A stretch of DNA of 64,000 nucleotides from Dyadobacter fanqingshengii (GCF_023822005.2 NZ_CP098806.1:682001-746000); one strand, 5' to 3'; counted from the stretch's first letter, positions 9,365 through 19,668 are shown. The notes: generated by a model from the letters alone, not told the origin. A program made the numbers and translations.

Positions 9365-12102
9365 TGTTCCATACTTACAATTTCCTGACAAAATGTTTGA
9401 GAAAGCCTTTATTAGGGGCTTTCTCATTGTTCATTGCCTTTCTGCCAATTCGCCCATTATTAGCGCAAACGCCTAAAAAGCCGGAAAGTAACCGGTTCAC
9501 CAAGGTCGTTCTTGCCCAGCGGCTTGAAGAGCCCATGCAGTTTCAAATTTTAAAAGATGGCAGGGTACTTTATGCGGAGCGGAAGGGTAAGTTGAAGGTT
9601 TATGACCCAAAGTCGCAGACTATGGAAATGGTGGCTGAGTTTGCCGTCAGTACAAAATATGTAAACAAAGCGGGCGAAGTCACCGAAGGGGAAGATGGAA
9701 TGCAGGGAGTCATTTTAGATCCTGATTATGACAAAAATCATTGGATTTACATTTACTATTCCCTTGCTGGCGACGAGGCGAAAAACGTGCTGGTCCGTTA
9801 CGAATGGCATGGTAAGGAGTTACTGGAAAGCTCGCGAAAGGTGGTTATGGAAGTGCCCGTTCAGCGTGAAGAATGCTGTCACGTAGGTGGCGGAATGCTT
9901 TTCGATAAAGATAAAAACCTTTATCTGACTACGGGGGACAATACATTTTCCCGCGCTTCCGACGGTTTTGCTCCCCTTGATGAAAGACCGGGGGAATCAC
10001 CCCGCGACTCCCAGAAGTCATCTCCGAACACGAATGATTTGAGAGGGAAAATCTTGCGTATTCACCCTGAACCAGACGGAACGTACACCATTCCAAAAGG
10101 CAACCTTTTTCCTCCGGGAACGCCGCAGACCAAACCTGAGATTTACACGATGGGCAACAGAAACCCCTGGCGGCCAACGATCGATTCGAAAACCGGATGG
10201 CTCTACTGGGGAGAAGTAGGCCCGGATGGTTCCCGCGATGACATCGAAAAACGCGGACCGCAATCCTATGATGAATTCAACCGAGCCAAAGGACCGGGTT
10301 TCTACGGATGGCCGTATTTTGTTGCCAATAATAAAGCTTACGTAAAATATGACTTCGCCACCAAAGTTTCCGGCCAGCCTTTTGATGCTGCTCATCCTGT
10401 CAACAATTCTCCAAACAGCAGCGGCTTAAAGGAGCTTCCAGCTGCACAGCCTGCGTTTATATGGTATTCAAAAGCGCAAAGCCAGGAATTTCCGCTGATG
10501 GAAAGCGGGGGTAACAGCGCAGTGGGCGGGCCGGTATTCCGAAAAGATGATTTCAAAAATGTATCACGATTATTTCCCGAATACTATGAAGGAAAATGGT
10601 TTATCACCGATTGGGTACGGGGCTGGATCAATGTGGTGGAAATGGATGAAAACGGCGAATACAAATCGATGGAGCGATTTCTGCCCGATCTGAAACTAAA
10701 AGGGCCGATTGACATGAAATTCGGGCCTGACGGTGACCTGTATGTGCTGGAATATGGAAACGGATATTTCAAAGACAACCCGGAGGCAGAACTGATACGG
10801 ATCGAATACAACAGCGGGAACAGAAAACCATTGGTAGAAGCATCAGCCAGCAAAACCGCAGGTGCGCTTCCCATGCAAGTCACGCTATCTTCGGAAGGCA
10901 CGAAAGACTTTGATGAAGACGAAGCGCTGCAATATGAATGGGTTGTCAGGAAAAACAATGCAGTTTTCAAAACGCTGAAAGAGGCAAATCCGTCAATCAC
11001 TTTTACCACGCCGGGCACTTATCAGGCAACCCTGACTGTGACGGACAAAGCGGGGGAGAAAAATACCAAATCGGTTGAAATGAAAGCAGGTAATGAACCT
11101 CCGCTGGTGGAATTTAAAATAACCAAAGGAAACTCCACCTTCTATTTTCCAGGAAAAAGCATTGACTATGAGGTGCGTGTAAGCGACAAGGAAGATGGCA
11201 GTCTGGCAAACAAGAAAATAGCGCCTTCTCAGGTATCTGTCAGTACCAACTATCTGTCAGAAGGTTTTAACTTAACCCGGATCGCACAAAAGCAAATGCG
11301 TGTAGATGCTTCGGCGCAATATGCAACCGCGATTTCGCTGATCAATAATGGCGATTGCAAGGCTTGTCACGCGATTAAAGAAAAGGTGCTGGGGCCTTCT
11401 TTTACAGCTATATCTGCGAAATACAAGGGTGATCCAACCGCGGTGGCAGGTTTGTCCAAGAAGATTTTAAATGGCGGTTCCGGCGTTTGGGGAGACGCAT
11501 TCATGCCCGCACACCCAACCATGGCGGAAAGCGATGTGAAAGGCATTGTCCGCTACATTATGAGCTTGTCGGATGCGCCCAAACCGGCCAAAACATTACC
11601 TGTAAAAGGCACTTATACGACAGCTGTTCCCAAGGGGGATACAGAAGGCAGCTTCATATTCCGCGCCGCATACGCAGATCGGGGTACAAAAACAGCGTCC
11701 TCCCAATCCTCCGAAGCAACTGTTATTCTTCGAAATCCAGTAGTGCCGGTCACCCTTGCCGACCAGGTCAAAGAGATCAATTTTAACAATGACAGTACGA
11801 TGGCATTTGTGAGAAATTCCGGCGCGTCTTTCAGGCTAAAAGGAACTGATCTGACGGGCATCAAACAAATTGAAATGATCCGTGCTTCCGGGCGGAATGC
11901 ACCGACACCTCCTTCCGGAACGATAGAGGCACATGCAGGCAGCGCAGATGGAATTCTGTTAGGTAAGTTTTCCGGTGAATACAGTGATAAGATGATCCTA
12001 GACATTGCTGCCGGAGCAGTATCAGGTGTAAAAGATGTTTATTTTGTCTTTACCGGAGCGCCAATCAGAATCAAAGCAATTCGGTTTGGCGCAGGTGAAT
12101 AA
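9364..12102 (+). CDS. Sugar dehydrogenase (GSDH/PQQ-type) - PKD - cytochrome c fusion
   Basis: 912-residue exported multidomain oxidoreductase. After a signal segment (to about residue 35), a glucose/sorbosone-dehydrogenase-like beta-propeller spans about 45-480; EECCHVGGGM, TGDNTF and MGNRNPWRPTID are propeller hallmarks. A PKD-like domain follows (about 490-580). A c-type cytochrome with heme motif CKACH (about 665-669) comes next, with a likely Met ligand in DAFMPAHPTM. A C-terminal beta-sandwich (about 770-910) resembles carbohydrate-binding modules. It would oxidise a sugar or polyol in the periplasm and pass electrons to its own heme. Its place inside a glycan locus, start-stop coupled to the serine hydrolase, suggests oxidation of a released sugar. 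Substrate unknown. Confidence 0.85.
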   Translation: MFHTYNFLTKCLRKPLLGAFSLFIAFLPIRPLLAQTPKKPESNRFTKVVLAQRLEEPMQFQILKDGRVLYAERKGKLKVYDPKSQTMEMVAEFAVSTKYVNKAGEVTEGEDGMQGVILDPDYDKNHWIYIYYSLAGDEAKNVLVRYEWHGKELLESSRKVVMEVPVQREECCHVGGGMLFDKDKNLYLTTGDNTFSRASDGFAPLDERPGESPRDSQKSSPNTNDLRGKILRIHPEPDGTYTIPKGNLFPPGTPQTKPEIYTMGNRNPWRPTIDSKTGWLYWGEVGPDGSRDDIEKRGPQSYDEFNRAKGPGFYGWPYFVANNKAYVKYDFATKVSGQPFDAAHPVNNSPNSSGLKELPAAQPAFIWYSKAQSQEFPLMESGGNSAVGGPVFRKDDFKNVSRLFPEYYEGKWFITDWVRGWINVVEMDENGEYKSMERFLPDLKLKGPIDMKFGPDGDLYVLEYGNGYFKDNPEAELIRIEYNSGNRKPLVEASASKTAGALPMQVTLSSEGTKDFDEDEALQYEWVVRKNNAVFKTLKEANPSITFTTPGTYQATLTVTDKAGEKNTKSVEMKAGNEPPLVEFKITKGNSTFYFPGKSIDYEVRVSDKEDGSLANKKIAPSQVSVSTNYLSEGFNLTRIAQKQMRVDASAQYATAISLINNGDCKACHAIKEKVLGPSFTAISAKYKGDPTAVAGLSKKILNGGSGVWGDAFMPAHPTMAESDVKGIVRYIMSLSDAPKPAKTLPVKGTYTTAVPKGDTEGSFIFRAAYADRGTKTASSQSSEATVILRNPVVPVTLADQVKEINFNNDSTMAFVRNSGASFRLKGTDLTGIKQIEMIRASGRNAPTPPSGTIEAHAGSADGILLGKFSGEYSDKMILDIAAGAVSGVKDVYFVFTGAPIRIKAIRFGAGE

Positions 12103-12128
12103 ATCAATCCATATCAAATTATATAGTT

Positions 12129-14327
12129 GTGTATAAGCATATTTTTAACGGTGTCTTCTTGGCGATAATCGGGACCAGTTCCTTTGCCCAGAATGCGCCG
12201 ACCATCATCCCGATTGAAACCAGACAGAATGTTTTGGTCCTGCAAACAGACAAGGAAAATCATCTTGGAATAACCTATTTCGGAAAGAAATTAAGTCAGG
12301 CAGCGGAGTACAAACTCATCCCATCGCAGAGCCGCCAACGTGACGGAAATGCGGGGATTTACAACTCAGCTTATACTCCGGCAGGAACATGGAATGTCTC
12401 CGAACCAGCGCTGCAACTTACGCATGGCGACGGAAATAAATCATTGGATCTTGTTTATGTGAGCCACAACAAGGCAAAGGAAAATGACAATGTAAGTGTT
12501 ACGAGCATTGTGTTGAAAGACCCGGTTTACGCAGTGGAAGTAACCCTTTTTTACAAAACCTATTTCCAGGAAAATGTAGTAGAGCAATGGAGCGTGATCA
12601 AAAGTGAAGAAAAGAAACCCATTACGCTTGAAAAATACGCTTCTGCCAATCTCTATTTCATTGCAAAAGATTATTACCTGACGCATTACAACGGCACCTG
12701 GGCCAAAGAAATGAATCCGGAAGAGGAGTTATTGACAGCCGGAATCCGGGTGCTGGATTCCAAACTAGGAACACGCGCCAATCTTTATCAGCCACCTACT
12801 TTTTCACTTTCATTTGATAAACCGGCTACGGAAAACGAAGGGAAAGTTTTACTGGCAACATTGGCCTGGTCAGGCAATTTCAAGATGGAATTTGAGGTTG
12901 ACTCGTATCATAATTTACGATTGATCGCAGGAATAAATCCTTATTCCTCAGAATATCCGCTCGCTTCAAAACAGGAATTTAAAACACCGTCTTTTATCTA
13001 CACATTCTCAGAAAACGGAAAAGGAGAAGCCAGCCGCAACCTGCATAACTGGGCCAGAAAATATCGGATACTCGATGGAGAAGGTACGAGAATGACACTT
13101 CTGAATAATTGGGAAGCCACTTATTTTGATTTCAACGAAGCTAAACTTTCTGAGCTTTTCAAAGATGGCAAGAAGCTGGGCGTTGATCTGTTTTTGCTGG
13201 ACGACGGCTGGTTTGCTAATAAATATCCAAGAAACAGTGACGGGGCTGGCTTGGGGGACTGGCAGGAAAACGTTAAGAAATTGCCAAATGGGATTGGTTA
13301 TCTGGTGAAGGAAGCGCAGAAAACAGGAATCAAATTTGGGATCTGGGTTGAGCCGGAAATGGTAAATCCAAAAAGTGAGTTGTATGAAAAACATCCGGAC
13401 TGGGTGATCAAACAACCGCAGCGCCCGGAACATTACATGCGAAACCAGCTTCCGCTGGATTTGTCAAATCCGGAAGTTCAGGATTTTGTGTATGGTATTC
13501 TGGATAAACTCTTCACCGAAAATCCGGACATTGCCTACATTAAATGGGACTGCAACGCAACCACATTCAATCCCTACTCCGCTTACCTTGAAAAAAACAA
13601 GCACGCACAGTCCAAGCTTTTTGTGGATTATGTAAAAGGCTTATATAAAGTATTGGAAAAGCTGCGCGCAAAATATCCAAAAGTCCCGATGATGCTTTGC
13701 TCCGGCGGCGGTGGTCGTGTCGATTATGAAGCGTTGAAATATTTCACAGAATTCTGGCCCAGCGATAATACGGATCCTTTGGAAAGGATTTTTATGCAAT
13801 GGGAATATTCTTATTTCTTTCCGTCAATCGCACTTAGCGCGCACGTAACGGATTGGGGAAAACAACCTTTAAAATTTCGTACGGATGTGGCCATGATGGG
13901 CCGGCTGGGTTATGACATTGTGGTAAGTCATTTGAATGAAAAGGATCTGCAATTCAGTCAGCAGGCGGTTGTTAATTACAACGCAGTAAAAGACATCATT
14001 TTTCAGGGCGATCTTTTCCGATTGGTTGATCCCAAGAAAAATGATTACGCTGCGCTGATGTATGCGACGAAAAGCAAATCGAAAGCCATTCTATTCTCCT
14101 ATTTGGTTGGAAACAGGAACGGAGCCGGCTCCGATACGCCGATCCGCCTGGAAGGTTTGGATGCTTCCAAAAACTATAAAGTGCGAGAGTTGAATCTCTA
14201 TCCCGGGACGAAATCTGCTATCAAGGAAGATCAAGTTTATTCCGGGGAATATTTGATGACGGCGGGATTTAATCCGGTTGTGAATGCAAGAAGGACGAGC
14301 GTGGTGTTGGAGATTGAGGCAATGTAG
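12129..14327 (+). CDS. GH36 alpha-galactosidase
   Basis: Exo-glycosidase that removes alpha-1,6-galactosyl units, for example from galactomannan or raffinose-type sugars. It has 732 residues, a usual GH36 size, with a GTG start and a signal peptide cleaving after SFAQ. The catalytic nucleophile is Asp474 in YIKWDCNA and the acid/base is Asp546 in WPSDNTDP. The motifs LLDDGWF and GIWVEPEMVNP are also family hallmarks. No ATG lies in frame near the N-terminus, so the GTG at 12129 is kept. It is the last gene of PUL 1, 26 bases after the dehydrogenase fusion, and pairs logically with the GH26 mannanase. Confidence 0.94.
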   Translation: MYKHIFNGVFLAIIGTSSFAQNAPTIIPIETRQNVLVLQTDKENHLGITYFGKKLSQAAEYKLIPSQSRQRDGNAGIYNSAYTPAGTWNVSEPALQLTHGDGNKSLDLVYVSHNKAKENDNVSVTSIVLKDPVYAVEVTLFYKTYFQENVVEQWSVIKSEEKKPITLEKYASANLYFIAKDYYLTHYNGTWAKEMNPEEELLTAGIRVLDSKLGTRANLYQPPTFSLSFDKPATENEGKVLLATLAWSGNFKMEFEVDSYHNLRLIAGINPYSSEYPLASKQEFKTPSFIYTFSENGKGEASRNLHNWARKYRILDGEGTRMTLLNNWEATYFDFNEAKLSELFKDGKKLGVDLFLLDDGWFANKYPRNSDGAGLGDWQENVKKLPNGIGYLVKEAQKTGIKFGIWVEPEMVNPKSELYEKHPDWVIKQPQRPEHYMRNQLPLDLSNPEVQDFVYGILDKLFTENPDIAYIKWDCNATTFNPYSAYLEKNKHAQSKLFVDYVKGLYKVLEKLRAKYPKVPMMLCSGGGGRVDYEALKYFTEFWPSDNTDPLERIFMQWEYSYFFPSIALSAHVTDWGKQPLKFRTDVAMMGRLGYDIVVSHLNEKDLQFSQQAVVNYNAVKDIIFQGDLFRLVDPKKNDYAALMYATKSKSKAILFSYLVGNRNGAGSDTPIRLEGLDASKNYKVRELNLYPGTKSAIKEDQVYSGEYLMTAGFNPVVNARRTSVVLEIEAM

Positions 14328-14431
14328 CTTCATCGTTGCTGAAAGCAGAATTCCGGCCGAAATGCTCCAACTGCCCCATCATCTCATCCTTCTCCCCAAC
14401 ATTTTCAAGAACTTGTCCTTACAGTTGCCAC

Positions 14432-14460
14432 CTTATGGTACTTCACTTATGTACTATAAG
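14432..14460 (+). terminator. Hairpin between convergent genes, probable terminator
   Basis: A 10-base inverted repeat (cttatggtac ... gtactataag, one G-U pair on the plus strand) with a 9-base loop is followed by tgttttcg. It lies between the convergently transcribed GH36 gene (stop 14327) and the frameshifted permease (stop 14484). The weak U-tract makes this a moderate call. No gene was recognised in the remaining sequence of this 156-base gap. Confidence 0.45.
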
Positions 14461-14483
14461 TGTTTTCGAGCCGCCTTGCCATA

Positions 14484-16870
14484 CTAGTCTGCTCGCAACC
14501 GCTCTATTGGATTTGCGGTGGCAGCATTATACACCTTCGATCCGATAATCAGAACACAGCAAAGTATGACAGTCAATAAAGTGATAATATAAGGTCCTGG
14601 GCCCGCAACCGGATGATATTTGAAGATAAACCGGAAGATAAATTTACTGGTAAATAAGTAGCCAAAAACGGCGCCAACTACAAATGAAAGCAACAGGATA
14701 CGCACAAATCGATGGTTGACTAATGCAATTATTTGTAGCACCGAAGCTCCTAGGACCTTGCGCATTCCGATCTCTTTGCTGCGTTTGTCGATGTTCAATG
14801 AGATCTGGGCAAATAGGCCGGATGCAGAAAGAAGTAACGTTACAATGGCAAGAAAAAACGATATTGATTTGAAAGCCTGCGTCATGCGGAGTTCTTTTTC
14901 AATCAGATCGGATTGCAAAAATGCCCGGTAGGGGACATTGGAAGCAACTTTATGCCAGGTTTCCTGGAGATACTTCGTGACCTTGGATAATTTCTCCCTA
15001 TCTGCCCGCACGACTACATATTTATAATCGTCGGGTCTTGCCAGGCGGAGTATACAAGGCGGGACAATATCGTGTAACCCAAATTCTTTGTAATCATTGA
15101 CCACGCCAATAATGGTGTAATTGGCACTGTCAAGGGTAACCTGCTGGCCGATCGGCTGCTTGAAACCGGAGCGCGCTACAAAAGTCTGATTGACCAGTAT
15201 TGACTGGTCAGTATCCGCTTCACCACTATGAAACTGACGTCCATCCACAACACGGATTCCCATTGTGTTCAGATATTCTTGTCCTCCAACTTGCGCAATT
15301 TGTGCTTGCAGTTCGCCGCTCTTTGTTCGCGCAGTCGACGTATAGCTGTCATCGCCGATTTGCTGTGCAGAGCCAGCCACACTTTTAATTTCAACATTGG
15401 ATTGAACCGCCTGGCTTAAGGCGCGGTATTCCTGCGCATTATTAACCTGGACAACGGCAACTTCGTTGATCGCATACCCGAAATCAGCCTTTTGCTGGAA
15501 AGCTGCATTTTGGGTCATGACAATGCCGACTACCAATGCAAAACAGGACAAACTAAACTGGGCGAGAAGCAGAAACCTTGTAAAACGGTTGGACGAACCA
15601 AGCGATGTTTTCCCTTTGAGAATACGAACAGGCTGGAACGAGCTGACGTATAGCGCGGGGTATAATCCAGAACAAATCGCACTTACAACCGGAACCAACA
15701 AAAGGAAAATCCAAAACCCGAAATCTTTATTTAGATCGGGTGAAAGGTCAATCCCGGTTAGTTCGATCATCGTAGGCGCGAGCAGGCTTACAAACAACAA
15801 GCCCAATGTTGACGCGAGAAGGCAAAGGATGATGTTCTCTGTTAAAAATTGCCAGACCAATTCCCTTCTTAGGCCCCCAATCACTTTTCGAACCCCAATT
15901 TCCTTCAATCGGCCACTGGCGAATGCAATGGACACATTTGTGAAGTTGAAGCAAGTGATGATGAGAATAAAGATGGACATGATCACAGGGACGATAACAA
16001 GAACTCCCCGCGGGTTGGAATTTAACTGGCTACCATATACGTAACCGGACATATCGATGTCTGAACTTGTTGCCAAATCTGAAAACGGTTGTAGTGAAAA
16101 CCCTTCCAGCAGCCAATCTTTATGATTGCTATTGTGGGGTGCCAGCGAAGGCATCAGGTTAGCAGTAACCAGGCGGGCCGCTTGTTCATTTTTCAATTCC
16201 ACAAATGTTGTAATGCGCGTTGCATTAGCCCAATTATCAGCCTGTACTTCTCCAACAGCAATTCTGTTTTCGAAGGCGGTAATTATATCAAATTGAATGC
16301 TTGAATTTTCAGGGATCTTCTCAGTTACAGCGATCACTGTGTAAACTTTGTTGCTTCCATCAGCACCGATCAGAGTTAGTGACTGGCCTACTGGCATCTG
16401 CTTGGGAAAATATTTGTCTGCCAGGGATGGGCTGATTATGATCTGATCCGATTTATTAAAGCCAGACAGGTTACCATATTTTAATGGGAAATTAAAGAAG
16501 TCGAATAGCGCTTTGTCTGTATAATGAATGCGTTCGTCAAAGCTCGCATCCTTATGCTTTACGATTACAGACGCGCTGCTCAACCGCGCAATGCGTTCTG
16601 CACCGGCAAAGTCTTTTTGCATGGTCTGTGCTAAGGGTAATGGCACGACTCCCCAGGTCTGCTTGCTTCCATCAACCGTCCGCTCGCTATTCAGCCGGTA
16701 AACGTTTCTAGCATTTGTATGGTTTTGATCAAATTTCGCGCGGTAGTTATAATTAAGGTAAGCCAAAATACAGCAAGCAATGGCAAACCTAATCCTGCGA
16801 CATTGAGCATTACATAGATCTTATTCCTCCAAAGTACACGAAAAGCAATTTTAAAATAATTTGAGAACAT
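14484..16870 (-). pseudogene. ABC transporter permease (FtsX/MacB type), frameshifted near the N-terminus
   Basis: Inner-membrane permease of the FtsX/MacB superfamily with MacB-like periplasmic domains and two FtsX cores (about 265-400 and 650-790 of the restored protein; motifs KEIGVRKVIGG and KEIGMRKVLGAS). The start is the ATG at 16870, giving MFSNYFKIAFRVLWRNKIYV, the standard N-terminus of this family. That frame runs to ...NVAGLG, and the remainder (AIACCILAYLNYNYRAKFDQ onward) is in another frame. A single missing base in ggtttgcc (16782-16788) explains this, and the total length of 2387 is one short of a codon multiple. An in-frame TTG at 16766 is only an internal codon. Either a real pseudogene or a sequence error. 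The intact paralogue at 50636 aligns through the break. Confidence 0.85.
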
Positions 16871-16994
16871 AAGTTGATATAAATCTATTCGAAATCAAGG
16901 GTTGACAGGTTTGCACCTTTTTACAAAAATACAATTAGTATACCGGACATTCGAAAGTGCCCTGAGGGCCTCAATTTGGCTACTTTCATAATAA

Positions 16995-17213
16995 TCAGTG
17001 TTCAGAAGCGGACATCCAGGTGTCCACTTTATCTTTCGCAGATGCGATGTCACGGAGCAGTTTTGGGCTTAAAAGGAACTCGATACTAATTGGGTCTTCG
17101 TAACGGCTTAAAATACTTTTCAGTTGCTGGCCTCACTCTAACCTCTTCAAAAAGGTATCAAATTGTAATTTGAGGCGTCTCAAATCAATAATGAAGCGCA
17201 TCTGTACTTCCAT
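16995..17213 (-). pseudogene. Small unknown ORF interrupted by an in-frame TGA
   Basis: The 389-base gap between the permease start (16870) and the outer-membrane protein start (17260) holds a minus-strand frame. It opens with ATG at 17213, meets TGA at 17133-17135 after 26 codons, and continues for 45 more codons to TGA at 16995. The part after the stop (ILSRYEDPISIEFLLSPKLL, then RDIASAKDKVDTWMSASEH) has the amino-acid balance of a true protein and no start codon of its own. I do not recognise the family. It could be a nonsense-mutated remnant or a coincidence. It lies upstream of another damaged gene on the same strand. Confidence 0.35.
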
Positions 17214-17259
17214 TCCCACAATTTTGGGTCATTAACAACCGCTAATCGACCTGTAAATT

Positions 17260-19668
17260 ATGGCACGCTTTACAACTTTACTATTTTTCTTTTTTACTGC
17301 ACTTTCATTAAATGCCCAATCCATCAGCGGCAGTGTCATCAATGAAGCAAAGCGTCCAGCTTCTTTTTCAGTAGTTAAACTTTTTGAAACGACAGATTCG
17401 AGCTTGGTGAAAGGAACGATCGCTAATGAAGCCGGGCAATATGAATTTACTGGCATCCGCACCGGCAGCTATTATGTCAAAGCTTCGCTAGTTGGTATGC
17501 TTGATCAGAATAGCTTAACAGTAACCCTGCACGACCGCCAGTCGGTCAGGCTTGATCCGCTGATGATGATGCAGGCACAGCAGGTATTAAATGAACTGGT
17601 AGTCAAAGCGCAAAAACCTACTATCGAACAACTGGTTGATAAGACGGTATTAAATATAGCCACTGACCAGGTCGCCCAAGGAAAGTCGGCTTATGAGTTA
17701 TTACAGCAAGCGCCAGGCGTCATGATCGATCCGAACGATAACATTCGCATGGGCGGCAAGCAGGGCGTGAATGTATTCATCGATGGCAAGCCAATTAACC
17801 TGTCTTCAACAGATCTTGCCAACCTGCTCCGCGGCACTGCTGCCAGCAACATTGATAAAATTGAATTGATTTCAAATCCTTCTGCACGTTTCGATGCTCA
17901 GGGTGGGGCCGGCGTCATCAATATTCGGCTCCGTCGGAATAAAAATGATGGCATGAATGGAAATGTCTCTGGCGGATACGGACAAAGTAATCACTACCGC
18001 GCCAATCTGGCGCTTGACCTTAATTACAGGGCAAAACGTTTAAGCTTATACGCTAATGTTTCAGGAAGTGATAATGATCAGATCACCAAAGTACTGCTTG
18101 ACCGGAATGCCAGTGGCCTGCAATTCGTGCAACGTGGCTTTGACACAGATGGGACGCGCGCGGTCGTCTACAAGACGGGTATCGAATATTCTTTAACTAC
18201 AAAGCAAACCCTCGGACTGGTTGTAGCGGGCAATGCGGCTTTCAACCGGTTTGGTACTAATTCCGGCACGAGCATCATAAACAGCAAGGGCCAGGTGGAT
18301 TCCAGCATTGTAAACCGGGTCTTTAACCCAAATCAGAATAATCGGCTTAATGTCGCCTTAAATTACCGATACGCCGATACGCTCGGATTGGAATTGAATG
18401 CAGATGCAGATTTTACGATTTTCAGTAACGATTCTCCTAGCAACATTGTCAGCAATTATATTAGTGCCGATGGGCTGCCGTTGTTCAAACGGCAAGTACG
18501 TTTTGAAGCCAATACCGGCATCCGGATCGGCACTATGCGTGCGGATATTGTAAAGGAATGGAAGAAAAAACAGGTAAAGCTAGAAACCGGCTTTAAACAT
18601 ATCCACGTAGCTGCCACCAATGATCTATTGGCTTTTTCAGGAGCCGACGACCAACTGGATGTGAATCGCACAAACCGGTTTACTTATCGCGAAATTGTCA
18701 GCGCAGCTTATGCTTCACTAAACCATTCAAATAGAACATGGTCCATGCAGGCCGGTGTTCGTGCTGAAAGAACTGCGGTACAAGGCCGCTCAGTAGACCG
18801 GTTAAGCCGTATTATTGATCGCCCGGATACCACCTATTTTAATTTGTTTCCTACCGGCTATATTCAATATCAGATCTCAGGAAATGGCCAGCTCGGATTC
18901 AATTATGGCAGAAGGATAGGTCGGCCCAGTTACCAGGACCTGAATCCGTTCATTTACCAGATTGATCCATACACTAGTCAGCGTGGCAATCCGTTTCTCA
19001 TGCCTTCCTATACGCAGAACGCAGAACTCAGTTACACTTATAAATGGGCCACAAACGTGAAGCTTTCCTATGGGCATACGAGTGGGTTTTCAACCGATGT
19101 AATGCAGCAAAAAGGTCTGACTGCACACCAAACTGTCGCAAACGTGGGCCAGGTAAACGCTCTGAACCTCTCGCTAAGCACGCCTTATAGATTTACGAAA
19201 TGGTGGAGCGCTTACCTTTATGCAGCAGCAACCTTGAACCGTTTTCAGGGCAACTTTTCAGCTGATGAAACATTCGACCAGCATGCGCTTGCCTTTGAAA
19301 GCTACGTTCAAAATACTTTTACTATCTCCAAGTCGTGGCAAGCACAATTATCGGGTTTCTGGAATGCTCCGACCACCCAAACCGTCTACCGCATTGGTGG
19401 CCTGGGCGCATTAAATTTAAGCATTGAACGGAAAGTATTAAAAGGGGAGGGTAAGCTTGCACTGAATGTTGACGATCTCTTAAATACGATGCGTTGGCGG
19501 CAATCTACATCCTTTGGGTCGCAACAATTCAATATTGACCGCAAATGGGAAAGCCGCCGTGTTTCAATAAGGTTTGCTTATCGATTTGGACGCAGCGAGA
19601 TAAAGGGTGCCCGGGAGCCGCGTACAAACAATGATGCAAGCCGGATTAAGACAAACGGGAATTTATAA
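17260..19668 (+). CDS. Outer-membrane beta-barrel (TonB-receptor-like) protein
   Basis: 802-residue outer-membrane protein with a signal peptide (cleavage near SLNAQ-S). A carboxypeptidase-regulatory-like beta-sandwich spans about 22-100 (ISGSVINEAKRPASFSVVKL ... GQYEFTGI). A plug-like segment follows (about 130-220; GKSAYELLQQAPGVMIDPND, IELISNPSARFDAQGGAGVI), then a long barrel typical of the outer membrane beta-barrel family 3. Such proteins are common in Bacteroidota, and their cargo is mostly unknown. The C-terminal tail after the final strand (about 780-802) is charged. It is followed 77 bases later by a membrane-bound AraC regulator that may control it. Family call good, function unknown. 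Confidence 0.85.
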   Translation: MARFTTLLFFFFTALSLNAQSISGSVINEAKRPASFSVVKLFETTDSSLVKGTIANEAGQYEFTGIRTGSYYVKASLVGMLDQNSLTVTLHDRQSVRLDPLMMMQAQQVLNELVVKAQKPTIEQLVDKTVLNIATDQVAQGKSAYELLQQAPGVMIDPNDNIRMGGKQGVNVFIDGKPINLSSTDLANLLRGTAASNIDKIELISNPSARFDAQGGAGVINIRLRRNKNDGMNGNVSGGYGQSNHYRANLALDLNYRAKRLSLYANVSGSDNDQITKVLLDRNASGLQFVQRGFDTDGTRAVVYKTGIEYSLTTKQTLGLVVAGNAAFNRFGTNSGTSIINSKGQVDSSIVNRVFNPNQNNRLNVALNYRYADTLGLELNADADFTIFSNDSPSNIVSNYISADGLPLFKRQVRFEANTGIRIGTMRADIVKEWKKKQVKLETGFKHIHVAATNDLLAFSGADDQLDVNRTNRFTYREIVSAAYASLNHSNRTWSMQAGVRAERTAVQGRSVDRLSRIIDRPDTTYFNLFPTGYIQYQISGNGQLGFNYGRRIGRPSYQDLNPFIYQIDPYTSQRGNPFLMPSYTQNAELSYTYKWATNVKLSYGHTSGFSTDVMQQKGLTAHQTVANVGQVNALNLSLSTPYRFTKWWSAYLYAAATLNRFQGNFSADETFDQHALAFESYVQNTFTISKSWQAQLSGFWNAPTTQTVYRIGGLGALNLSIERKVLKGEGKLALNVDDLLNTMRWRQSTSFGSQQFNIDRKWESRRVSIRFAYRFGRSEIKGAREPRTNNDASRIKTNGNL

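Noticed and set aside
14328..14483. Possible HTH-gene remnant in the gap between GH36 and the permease
   Set aside because: Short stretches look protein-like only after assuming frameshifts, and no family motif emerges; only the hairpin is supported.
15466..16044. 192-codon plus-strand frame opposite the broken permease
   Set aside because: Antisense of a gene whose own reading frame shows clear family motifs.
16764..16766. TTG at 16766 as the start of the permease
   Set aside because: It lies inside the first membrane helix; the true N-terminus with YFKIAFR is encoded upstream in another frame, so a frameshift explains the data better.
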